From contig OU015675.1 in NCBI GenBank assembly GCA_907165275.2, forward strand, positions 4,295,501 to 4,359,500: a DNA stretch of 64,000 nucleotides, given 5' to 3'. The stretch comes from Zygaena filipendulae (Eukaryota > Arthropoda > Insecta > Lepidoptera > Zygaenidae). Shown here one piece after another: positions 13,369 to 64,000 of the stretch. Numbering within the stretch: position 1 is the first letter of the stretch; each line of letters opens with the position of its first letter. The translations under genes and the position numbers were made by a program. The notes below the pieces were generated by a model. The model was not told the origin of the DNA. It did no database searches and saw only the letters and a program-made list of their open reading frames with translations.

Positions 13369-13890
13369 ATCCCACCAAAAAATATTTTCATGTAAAGTGA
13401 TGCCAAGACGAGACCATATGACGGGCACTCTCAAAAAGTTATCAGATCTCATGTAGAGCCATGTTTATAACTCTATACACCCTAACTCTACAAGGCCTAA
13501 CTTCTCAAACTCTACAATATGTGGCTTGGCCTTTTTGCTCCATTCACATTACACATTATCCACTCTTAATTACTTTTCTGTTATACAATAGTTTTTTGTA
13601 GTAACGAAACTTCCAAGCTTTACATACCAAATTTCAGCTTTCAGCAATTAGGAAATGTCAGTGAGTCAATGACGAAAACTGGGTTTTTTAGGTATCAATA
13701 AAATTTAAAGTATAAGTGCTATGCAATTTAAACTTTATATGTTCAATAAGTCTGCTATCGACAACATATCCCGAGAATTTTGTTTATCTAGTATAATCCA
13801 AACCCAAGTTAAAAGAGTTCAAAAAAACGACGAAGCACTTCTAGAAAAGTTAGGTAGTGCCTCCGCTTTGCTTAACTCGTCTTGGCGACA
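13369..13890 (+). mobile_element. Copy of the GCCAAGACGAG repeat family
   Basis: It begins ATCCCACCAAAAAATATTTT like the 46 kb foldback arm, carries GCCAAGACGAG at 13402-13412 and its inverse CTCGTCTTGGC at 13876-13886. It has no long open frame, so it is probably a non-autonomous DNA element; class unknown. Confidence 0.7.
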
Positions 13891-13920
13891 GATTTGATAG
13901 GTTATACCTACCTGGAGGCT

Positions 13921-14207
13921 GATCGCGCTATTTTATAACCAAAACAAAACCAAACGTCACACGTTTAAACGTCAAATTTTAAATTAATATTTTAAGCTTA
14001 ATTCGTATCGCGCTGATTATTTTAAAGATAATTATATATATGAGATAGATTATATATATATATTATTTTATAAATAAGAGTTGAATCGTCATCTTTAAAA
14101 TAATCAGCGCGAAACGAAATATGCTCGAAATATTAATTTAAAATTTTACATTTAAACGTGTGACGTTTGGTTTTGTTTTGGTAAAGTCATTATAAAATAG
14201 CGCGATC
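13921..14207. mobile_element. Foldback MITE, arms about 115 bp
   Basis: Begins GATCGCGCTATTTTATAA and ends with the inverse. The arms match with a few mismatches and one 6-nt insertion, around an AT-rich loop (about 14030-14090). GGCT occurs directly on both sides, a possible 4-bp duplication. No coding capacity. Confidence 0.88.
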
Positions 14208-17200
14208 GGCTAGCTGATCGCTTTCTTAAATTAATTAACAAAAAGTAAATCAGATTTTTAAAAACTACTTTAAACAACCCTGCATTTATTATAAAATCCA
14301 GTGACTCAGTATAACAATCTATTTATTTTAAAAAGATCAAAAATATCACCTATAAGTTTTCCACCATAACCCTCAGCGTTGGCATCATTAATTATACTGT
14401 AAACTTAAGCACGAAATGGCAAAAATTTTAAAGCGAAAACATGTAAAATTTTGTGTGAAGGAAAAAACGAAATTCATTCCGAATTAAAAACACCGAAAGG
14501 TTGCGGATATCGTTCACATTTGTATTTCATGCCGCACGAAAATGCAAATTTTAAGGAGCCATAGGTACGACATTTCCCCGATGTCAAATTAATAACTAGC
14601 TGAGCCTGCACTGTGAGTTCTTATTTCTTACTCGCGGTTGATAGAAGAGGCCGTACATAATATAGTATACACCGTGTAATTTTAAATGAGGGAATTTTAT
14701 ACACCTACCTAGCTTTAGACATTTCATATAACTCATAAAACTATAATTAAAAAAAAAACTGAGAAACCTATAACAAAAACGTGGGTTTATGCGAATGAAT
14801 GATGTTTACTTAAAATGATGTGTCAGTGCATCGGGGACATTATAAAGAAAAGGAGCGTTGAATTACTCTTAGGTATAATCGGTCTGCGTGTCTCTATCGT
14901 GTGAGCTCAGTTGCATAAATAACTTAAATATACAACTTATATAACTTATATTTGGGACCCAAAGAATTGAAAACTGTACCTATTAAATAATATAATAATA
15001 ATAATATAAATAATAATATAATAATAATGTGAATGGTTAGCATACTGTATCTGAGAAATAAATAACTACCTACCTGTTGTTGATATTTATGTCTCGGATA
15101 CCTACGTTGGCTTTGCTGTCGTCCACCGGCGGATTGGTCAATCTCCGTTCATTGTCGTAGCTATATATTTTGTTAAAACTGTTGCCTACCGACTCGAATC
15201 ATCTAGTGTAAGGAGAAACTTTTGAAAGTTTATTCACACTATTTTATAAATTTCTTGCTTTGTAAAAACGAATAAAAAAAAAAATAAAAAAAAATACTTC
15301 TCTCATTCGAAATTACACCTTGTATACATATCTACTCATGTGTTTTTCTTTTTAAGTACCTAGTCATTTTACTGGGTTTTTCAATTATTGTTTCAAATTT
15401 TTGACCAGAATAAATAAAATATTAATGTAAAAACGTAATTTACAGGGGGTAAATTAAGAAGAATTAAATTAAATTTAGAAGAATTTTACCTAAGAATTTT
15501 TGGTTGTGTTGATAGATGTATTAACCAAGGTTCTACCGGTAAGTCTCTTACTTTAGAGATTAAAGTGAGAAGAACTCGTGGTAGCGCGATTGGAGTTTTA
15601 TTTTTTAATTTAACGTGGATTTTAGTCACCGTCCCGCCCTAATTTGAGTGGCCTTATAAACGGAAGTTAGATTAGGCTTGAAGGTTAGTGCATGGTTTAA
15701 AATATATACCAGTGATTTAGAAGCCCAAGCTAATATTAGGCACATAATATAAGCGCTGTAAACATACGTAGCATTACCTACGTGTTTTTTTTATAGAATA
15801 GAGGAATAAATTATAATATTATATACATATTCATTGTTCTTATTTTAAATCAGATTTTATTTTCATGGAAGAATTTGAAATTAGAAGACACTCCTCTTGA
15901 TTAGAATTTTTGACAAAAATTAATTATATTCTGTTCTAGTAGTAAAGCTTTAAAATAATAAATACACATTAATTAGTCTTTATTAATTTTATAATATTAT
16001 TAAGTAGGTACTAGTGCATTCCATGTTTTAAAGTGAATCAATACAATAGGAACAAATAAAGCATGCCATGGATTCAAATCTAGGACACGTCACACCATAT
16101 TCTTCTTTTATCTTTTCTCTTCTCCTAAATCCTTTACACCAACATACGATAAAAAAAGAAACAGCATAAGTTGATTTTAATTGGTCATATTGAAATCTGC
16201 AACATTGTCTTTATATAATTAATCTTAATTAAGTGGTCAGTATTTCACTTGCGGTGAATATTGTTAGTAAATAATATACTTAAATGTTGTCGAGGCGAGA
16301 CGGGGTGGTCTCGAGCTGTGTGGCATACGAATGCAAATGTGGAGGCGTTGGCGTTGCTATCTAAGGTGACTGTGAGGCGGTACGCCGTACGATACATTGG
16401 TGCGACAGCGGGCGCGGCCGGCACTCACACCGCACTGTGTGAAGAAAGAAAGAAAGAAACAAAGAAAATAAATCTATTTTATTCTAGGTAGGAATCTACA
16501 ATGCAATAAATTTATTTTCTTTGAATTAGACTGAGGCAATTCTAATCATACAACACAAAAATCTACTTGACACACTGAGATATAAGCTTATGTCGTCAGA
16601 ACCAAACAGACATGGTATATATTTACTACATAATGTAGGTACATTATTATATATATGTATATTATAGGTAAAACAAATATATCAACATAACCAGACAGAT
16701 AGAAAGAGTCACAATGTCTCACAACTATCTATAAATATACCTAATTGTATCCTATTTTTACACCTGTTATTGGCAGGGACATTGGATTTGCTGTTGTCTG
16801 CCGCGGAACTATTGTATGGCTATAAAGATACAACGAAAACAATACAATTAACAAATGAATGTAAGTGTAATAATATATCCTCGATATTTTTCACTTCCAC
16901 TATTTTTTTCTTGCGGAAAATCCTGTACACTTCGGTGTAACATTCGGCTGTTGTCAGAGTAGGTAGCTATAACATGAGTTATGCTAACGTTTCATGGGTA
17001 ATGGAGATATATCACAACTTATACCTTACTAAATCAATGATCTTTTTAGTCAAATCTGTCTGAGTATGCCTACTTAAAAGTACTTCTAATAAAAACACGC
17101 AAAATTCACCTATTTCATAATTACTTTCGTGAAACCTTCTTTTAAGAACTGAAATTATAAAATTATATCTAAGTAGGTGTAGGTGTGGTATAGGTAATAT

Positions 17201-17279
17201 CATATCTAATGTCCTATAATTATCTTTTAAAATAAAAGCGTAACGCAATTACCATTTAACATTCAAATAAAAAGTCTAG

Positions 17280-17500
17280 AGTGCCCACTCTGAAAATCAG
17301 CAGAAAATAAAGTTCCCAACCCACGCCCCCGTCTCTCGAGTTGCGTCCATCCGCCATCGTGATAAAGGCTCGCACACACTTGCGGCGGGGGCGCGAGCGC
17401 GGGGCGCCCGGGCGCTAAAGGACAAGTGACTTAATTGAGAACTGACCCGTGGGGGGTCCCGAGGCGTCGGTTTATGCTAATCAATTCACCACCAGTTTGT
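17280..17500. promoter_or_regulatory. Candidate regulatory island upstream of Poxn
   Basis: A GC-rich, repeat-free block in AT-rich surroundings. It has GTGATAAAGG, AAGTGACTTAATTG and a perfect POU octamer ATGCTAAT (17474-17481). It could be a promoter, non-coding exon or enhancer. Inference only. Confidence 0.35.
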
Positions 17501-19129
17501 TTTTTACTCTGCAATCGCCACCGGAATCGGAGTCTTTTTACTTTTTAACAGAGTACCGTGTGGGCTCGTTTGATGAAGGTAAAACGAATTAAGATTTTTA
17601 ACGATGCGTAACTGTGCTTTCGAGGCGTGTCAATCAATATATAATATTTTAGTATATTCCGAGATATTTAATCTTAATATTGAAATTTTACCAGTTGTTC
17701 TGATGAGTAAGACACATTGTAGATAAAAAAGGAGAAAAACGTGTGATTAAAAACAAAGAGACAGCATCAAAAATTTAAACAGAAAACAAAAACTAGGGGC
17801 ACAAAGATTATTACGATGACATATTATTTTCAACAGAACCCTTCAGAGCAACGATAAATGTTGACCTCGTTTTATTTTTTAAAAGAGCGTATAATTCAGT
17901 TCCGTCGTCGACGGGTTAAGATATCTCGGTATAGCCTGCAGGGAGGGGTAATCGTGTGTTACACGCCAACTTAATAAATAGGATCGAGAAGTCTTAAGTA
18001 GTCATTATTTACAAACATTTAACTGACTCATTTTCAAAGGCTGCTGATACTTTTGCGGTATCGATGAGACTTAAAAAAAAAACAAGACGATACTCTGTTT
18101 TGTCTTTTCAAATCAGACCGTTTCTTAATTTAAAAAATTCTTTAAAGTTTTTATTTTTATAAAAGGCCAAGCATTTGACCATTACTCACCTTGTTAAGTG
18201 ACGGTGCGGTCGAAGATTATAAACACACCTAGGCTGAAATTGGAACTGGATTTAAAGTGAAACCGGAACACACCGTTTTATGTACTTGGCGACAGATTTT
18301 CAGCTTGAATGTGGAAGGTGGCTAGTAAGCCGAGCACTAGAAAACGCCCTAACATGATAATAATCATTTATTGTGTTAGGGTTGATGTTGAAAGCTAAAA
18401 TAATTGAAATTTAATTTGTAATTATTCTATTTAATTCGTATTATAAAAGTTAATTTTTTAAAGTTATTATTTATCTACTTAAAATAATTTTCTTTTCTTT
18501 TACCATGCGTAAAAGGTAAATTTGATACTAGATTAAGCAACTATAAGAAATGGAAACGTGATATTAGTTAAAGTTTATAAAGACATAAAAAGGTAACGCT
18601 AAGAGGCGTATTATTTTTATTCAAGAATAAGATTTTTTGTTCAGATATTTAAATAGGTATCGCCACTAATTGTAATATTCGCTATGTCCACGGCAGTAGA
18701 GATCAATGTTGCATGTAAACTCTACCTGATTATTGAAGGAAACAAAAGAAAATAAACTTAATATTAACAAAAAAAAACAAGATAACGTTATAAAATACGA
18801 GGCAATCTAATCTCCTTGAAACGTTCGCCTGTGTCCGAAACCATAAAAAGTTTTGCTATCATAATTTAACTGTAAAATATGCACAAATTATTAAACATCA
18901 CGCACCCCGTGTTTGGGTTAAAAGCTCGACCCGTTCCGACTGCGAATATAATTTTTGTTTAAAACACCCCTTCTTAGATGCAAATGATATTGGTTAAGTA
19001 ACCTTGATGGTGTTTTTTCTAATCATGTAACTCATACATTTTATATTATATTAATAGAATAGCTCATATTACGATTTTTACCAAGTATTATTACCACTAT
19101 ACAATGAAAGAAATTTTCTGATACACGCA

Positions 19130-19303
19130 CAATGTCTTATTTGACGTCTGTTACACTTTCACGCCTTAACGGCTCAGCAAATCATTATGAAATTTTGTAT
19201 ACACGTTGCCAGAGGTACAGAAAAGGACCTAGGGTACTTTGTATCTCGGAATTCTTGAAGGATCTCCGAAATTTCCGCAGGTGAATCCGCGGAGAACTGT
19301 TAG
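19130..19303 (+). mobile_element. Degenerate Helitron-like element
   Basis: TTACACTTTCACGCCTTAAC, GGTACAGAAAAGGAC and GGTGAATCCGCGGAGAACTG blocks; ends GTTAG. 5' end not clear. Confidence 0.6.
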
Positions 19304-20515
19304 TACATCATAATATTTAAGACAAAGTTATTTTGGAATTACTTAATAATTTTATAGTAGATAAGGATTTTGCGTAGATACCTACATATTTATTTGTTTG
19401 TTTGAAGGCAACCACTAATTTACGAGTTACAGTAGTTTTAATGACGCCACTTTGATTAGCCTCGGGAGTTATTGAGTTACCTGTTCTCGTAGCAACAAGC
19501 GAATACTTTGCCGAGTTGGCCGTGTTCAAGGAACACGCGTGGCGTTATTTAGCATTTCGTCGTCTAACATTATGCTAATCGTTTTTTTTTTTTAATATTT
19601 TTTGATACGCCTCGCTCGCCCTCGCTTTGGGTTTAGTGCATTAATTATTCGCCATTTAGAGGCATGGCGTTGGTATCGAGTTTTTGATGTAAAACGACTT
19701 TGTAGTTAATTTTGACAAATAAAATTTTAATAACATAAAAAAAATATTAAACCGTTCGCGCCGCAAGAAATTGTATAAAAAATGACAATTCCTAAACTTT
19801 GAAGCACCTCAATTGGAGTTATACAATAAATAAATTATTATTTATTTATTACTATAGCAATCGTACGAGTATACATATTATACGAGTTTACGCATGGCTG
19901 AAAGTAGGTACGTACACGTACGTATATATATATTTATATATATACAATAAACCCTACCTAACTAATTTTATAATACGGGTTCAAAGTAATGTTGTATTTT
20001 GTGAATTATTGTTTCATATTATCTCAACGCTTATTTTGAAAACTATCGACAACTTTTCAGATAAGTAATCCCACAACCGTGCCCGCCTCTATGTTATGCA
20101 AAACAGGCGAGCTGCGATATTATCTGATTAGTGACCCACGTTAAGGAGCGAGCTCGGTCACACTTCACGTTTAGGCAATGTGCCCACTTATGAATAAAAC
20201 ACGTATTTTTTCTAAACAGTCGTTTTAGACCGACTGAAACGTAATATGGTGCGTGGGTCGACGAATTATAGAGGCGCTATAGGTACGTTTATTAATAGAA
20301 AATGGTTTTCAACTTCCATAATAATAATTTTGTACTATAGATAATATTAAGATTTGGTCGGAAGTCATGAGAGACCTCCTTTGAAGATTGAACGGCTGAT
20401 TTACTTAGGTAATAATGATTATGTAGTGTGATGAATTCAAAATATTCATGTTATTTGAATAAAGAATGCTGAATGTAGAACTGTTTTTTTTTTAATTAAT
20501 ATTTTTTATTTATTG

Positions 20516-20670
20516 AATAGCTGTTCCGCCGTGAATAGAACGCGCCATTTTGGAGATCGTTCAATAATTCCGAGATAAAAATATCCTTTTTTTTTCTGTG
20601 CCCCTGAATGCAAAATTTCATGATGATCGGTTCAGTAGCTGAAGCGTGAAAGCATAAAAAACAAACTTCC
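20516..20670 (-). mobile_element. Degenerate Helitron-like element, reverse orientation
   Basis: AGCTGTTCCGCCGTG at the left; TGATGATCGGTTCAGTAGCT and GCGTGAAAGCATAA are inverse forms of the conserved internal blocks. Confidence 0.5.
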
Positions 20671-21278
20671 ATAAGGGTCAATGAAACATTTTATACAATC
20701 TGACAGTAGTAGCATGTGCGATCATACTGAAAATATGACATAAAAATAAAATATAAGTTATGTACCTACATAACTGAAGATGTCGAGAATCGAGTGTAGT
20801 GTAAATTGGGCCTAAATCCCTCGCGCTTCGGAAGGGGGCGCCACGCAATTCGAACTGATTTTCGCGTGTGACCACAACTTTTTTTATTATTCATCGTAAT
20901 TTTTTCTGATTTTCACGGTGACCAGCCGGTAGCCACCAGCGGGCGATAGCATCGATTTCCAACAGCACGCACTGGCTCACTTAATTCATGATTTAGGACC
21001 GCATCATATTTTGATAAGTATTTTTAATTTGAATAAATTATTATTTAAGCGTGTTATCGGTGCGCCACGGGGAGTTTTAATCACCACCGTCGGGGGTGAA
21101 CGTCACAGTTGAATTGGTGGTTTCAGTTTTGCGCCCTGAAGTCTCTGTAGAGGATCAATTATGCTCAGGTAAAACACAAAACTGCATCGATAAGCGCTCT
21201 TCTTACGTATCATACATCCCTGTCACGTAAGCCGTTCCGTTTAACGCGAGCTTATGAGTATTATTAGATAGGTATAAT

Positions 21279-21475
21279 CATCATCATATCAGCCGGAAGA
21301 CGTCCGCTGCTGGTCATTGACGACCCGATTGGCGCAGTGTCACCAATGGTGGCAGGCATGGTGACTCACCATCCCTGTCCGCTAAACAAGAGGTCCCGGA
21401 TTCGATGCCCGGTGGGGGTGGACTTTGTGTGATGAAGACGTCATGCTTCCACTTTCCAGTCTGGGCGTGTTTATA
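21279..21475 (+). repeat. tRNA-derived SINE-like remnant
   Basis: TTGGCGCAGTG (about 21329-21339) resembles a polymerase III A box and GGATTCGATGCC (21398-21409) a worn B box. The spacing (about 60 bp) fits a tRNA head. It is preceded by ATCATCATCATATCAGCC, a common lepidopteran repeat start. It cannot fold as a functional tRNA by inspection. Confidence 0.5.
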
Positions 21476-21514
21476 CATATATCTATATTCTATACCTATT
21501 GTTATATAATATAA

Positions 21515-22006
21515 TCTATACTAATATTATAAAGAGCAAAAGTTTGGGAGTTAGTGAGGTTGTAAAGGGTAATCTCTGGATCTACTGAAGCGATTTTAAA
21601 AATTCTTTCACTTATAAGAAGCTACAGTGATCCTGAGTGTCATAGGGTAATTTTTATTCCCACATTCTTGCGGGAACTCCGGAGTTGGTAAGTTCACGTG
21701 TTTGTGAGATTGTAGGGGGTAATCTCTGGATCAACTAAACCGACTTTAAAAATTATTTTACTTATATGAAGCTACAATGATCCTTAGTGACAAAGGGTAC
21801 TTTTTGTCCCGGAATTCCCGCGGGAACTCCACAGATCGTGAGTTTGTGAGGTTGTAGGGGTAATCTCTGGATCTACTGAACCGATTTTAAAAATTCATTC
21901 ACTTGTAAGAAGCTACAGTGATCCTGAGTGACAAGGGGTACTTTTGTCCCGGAATTCCTGAGGGAACTCCAAAATAACTGCGGGTGAAACCGCGGGGGTC
22001 AGCTAG
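21515..22006 (+). mobile_element. Helitron-like element with three internal tandem units
   Basis: A|TCTATACTAATATTATAAAG start and CAGCTAG|T end. Between them a unit of about 142-150 bp (starting GTGAGGTTGTA at 21554, 21704 and 21846) is repeated three times, each with GGTAATCTCTGGATC and a GGAACTCC block. Confidence 0.85.
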
Positions 22007-22548
22007 TATGTAATAAACGGCGCGGCGGCGGCGGCGGCGGAACAGCGTTTGCACTGTTCCAACGAGTGACTTCCAAGGGTAGCCGGCTCGACACAACACT
22101 CACTATAGCGCGTTGTAAATATAACAAAACTAAATTATCGATAAAGATGTCACGTTATAATTTCTTACGAGTTCCCGTCGACTCGAGCACGAGATTATGT
22201 TGTTTTATTGTTTACGAGTTACTAAAAAAATTCAGTTACTTCCCTTTCGGTGGCGTATTCTTTAATAGGCTAGGTATTTGATTCATTTATTTATGAACGC
22301 AATAAAGGCCGATTACTATTTAATACGAGAATGAGTTACAAAATGGAGCAAGCTTTGTATTTAACTATGACACGAATGAACAGTTTGACTGTTAGGTAGA
22401 TATTATTATCGAAATACTATCTGACTAAAGAGTCAGTTTCGATACAACAAACATTTTAGTTGAATATAAGCCTAGTTTTGCTGGAATATGCTAGTTTTAA
22501 ATAAAATATAAATAAAAATGTTTTAATATTTTTTGTTCTTTTTTACAG
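22007..22548. other. Poxn upstream flank or 5' intron
   Basis: A (CGG)n run at 22019-22041, then AT-rich DNA leading to the exon A acceptor. No TATA/Inr combination I would trust. Confidence 0.5.
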
Positions 22549-63356
<40,808 letters not shown>

Positions 63357-63437
63357 ACAACATATACAGTAATTTTCTTCTAGTACTTTCTTCTATAGCT
63401 TTTATTTTCCATCATAAAAAAATTGGGTATTCTCCAA

Positions 63438-63745
63438 GGTATGAATATCGAAATTCTAATTAGTCCGTCAGTTAGAAAATAAAAAAATAATAGACACGTA
63501 TTTTTTGCTTTTTCAATTTAATGAAAATGAACATAGATAAAGCGCATTAAAGTTTAGGGTGGGGGGCTCGTGACGTCAATATTCATTATAAGCGCCATAC
63601 GAACCGCACAGAATTGTGACGTCACGCGAAATTTCAACTCAATGTATCTCTGTTATTTTTGGAGTACGTAAAAAAAGAAAAAATACGTGTCCAATATTTT
63701 TTACTAATCTACACGACGGACTAAAAAAAAATTTTTTGTCAAGTA
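63438..63745 (-). mobile_element. TGACGTCAC-MITE family, copy 8, in Poxn 3' UTR
   Basis: Reverse orientation, diverged outer ends, AGTCCGTCAGTTAG and GTGACGTCACGCGAAATTT retained. It starts about 80 bp after the Poxn stop and contains AATAAA (63478) and ATTAAA (about 63546). Confidence 0.8.
63478..63483 (+). terminator. Candidate Poxn polyadenylation signal (AATAAA)
   Basis: First AATAAA after the Poxn stop, 122 bp downstream. It lies inside the MITE copy 63438-63745. An ATTAAA at about 63546 is an alternative. The cleavage site cannot be seen. Confidence 0.4.
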
Positions 63746-63952
63746 GCCAATTACATATTGTAATTTCAATTTGTGGCATGACTCATGAGAAAAGTACAAA
63801 AGAAGAAATATAATAACGATGTTAAACCTAGTCTGTTTTGATCGCTTTCGTTTGCTTACACATTCAAATCTAATTACCTACGTTTAATAATAAGTAGGTA
63901 CCCGCAGTGTTTTATGCTTTGAATTTAAAAGCCTCATTTTTGAATCATATAA

Positions 63953-64000
63953 CTAGCTCGTTTCACCCGCGACAAGTTCTTACTTTCGGAGTTCCCGCGG
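63953..64000 (-). mobile_element. Helitron-like element cut by the window end
   Basis: CTAGCTCGTTTCACCCGCG then GGAGTTCCCGCGG at the last base. Confidence 0.6.

Larger units (their letters stand above)
14208..21278. other. No gene identified upstream of Poxn
   Basis: Contains Helitron scraps (listed), the island at 17280-17500, a second GC-rich block at 16290-16440, and 20770-21130, which is repeat-free and may be regulatory. The Poxn non-coding first exon may lie anywhere here. Confidence 0.5.

Noticed and set aside
16261..16491. 76-codon + strand frame in a GC-rich block
   Set aside because: No homology that I recognise, ends in a GAAA-repeat, and the block looks more like regulatory or CpG-rich DNA.
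22140..22281. + strand frame just upstream of exon A as an N-terminal Poxn extension
   Set aside because: It ends in a stop before 22549 and an acceptor separates it from exon A; MPHT already matches the known Poxn start.

Overview
This window is AT-rich animal nuclear DNA, almost certainly from a moth or butterfly (Lepidoptera). The reasons are small exons separated by very long introns, a Pox neuro (Poxn) gene, dozens of short Helitron-like elements of the lepidopteran 'Lep1' type (5' TC, 3' hairpin, terminal CTAG, inserted between A and T), many copies of the GTAGGTA/GGTACCTA motif, and jockey/CR1-like and RTE-type non-LTR remnants.

The main gene is Poxn on the + strand, spread over more than 40 kb. 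It was assembled from splice sites and reading-phase agreement. Exon A (22549-22578) holds 17 nt of 5' UTR and the first 13 coding bases, encoding MPHT plus one base. Exon B (36097-36317) carries the N-terminal half of the paired domain. Exon C (60827-61028) carries the C-terminal half. Exon D (62662-63356) carries the tail and stop codon. The joined frame is 1131 nt, or 376 residues. There is a paired domain and no homeodomain. A non-coding first exon and the promoter must lie upstream of 22549 and were not identified.

Inside Poxn intron 1, on the - strand, lies a probable two-exon nested gene (29768-29630 joined to 28108-27921; 108 residues) that I do not recognise.

Poxn intron 2 contains a structurally complete Ty1/copia retrotransposon (37881-42449, antisense). 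It has one uninterrupted 1316-residue gag-pol frame, 175-bp LTRs that look identical, a copia-type initiator-tRNA primer site and a 5-bp target duplication, so it is very recent. The rest of the window is a mosaic of mobile-element debris. It includes 5'-truncated non-LTR copies at 24979-26284 and 61944-62356, an RTE tail at 44791-45447 split by a hAT-like element with an 8-bp duplication, and a TIR MITE family with internal TGACGTCAC sites (eight copies). There are also large foldbacks at 13921-14207 and 46082-46527, and at least 25 Helitron-like copies including one head-to-tail tandem pair.

Upstream of Poxn (1-22548) I find no convincing protein-coding gene. That region and the introns contain GC-richer, repeat-free islands that could be regulatory DNA, but this is inference. 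No rRNA, intact tRNA or CRISPR array is visible.
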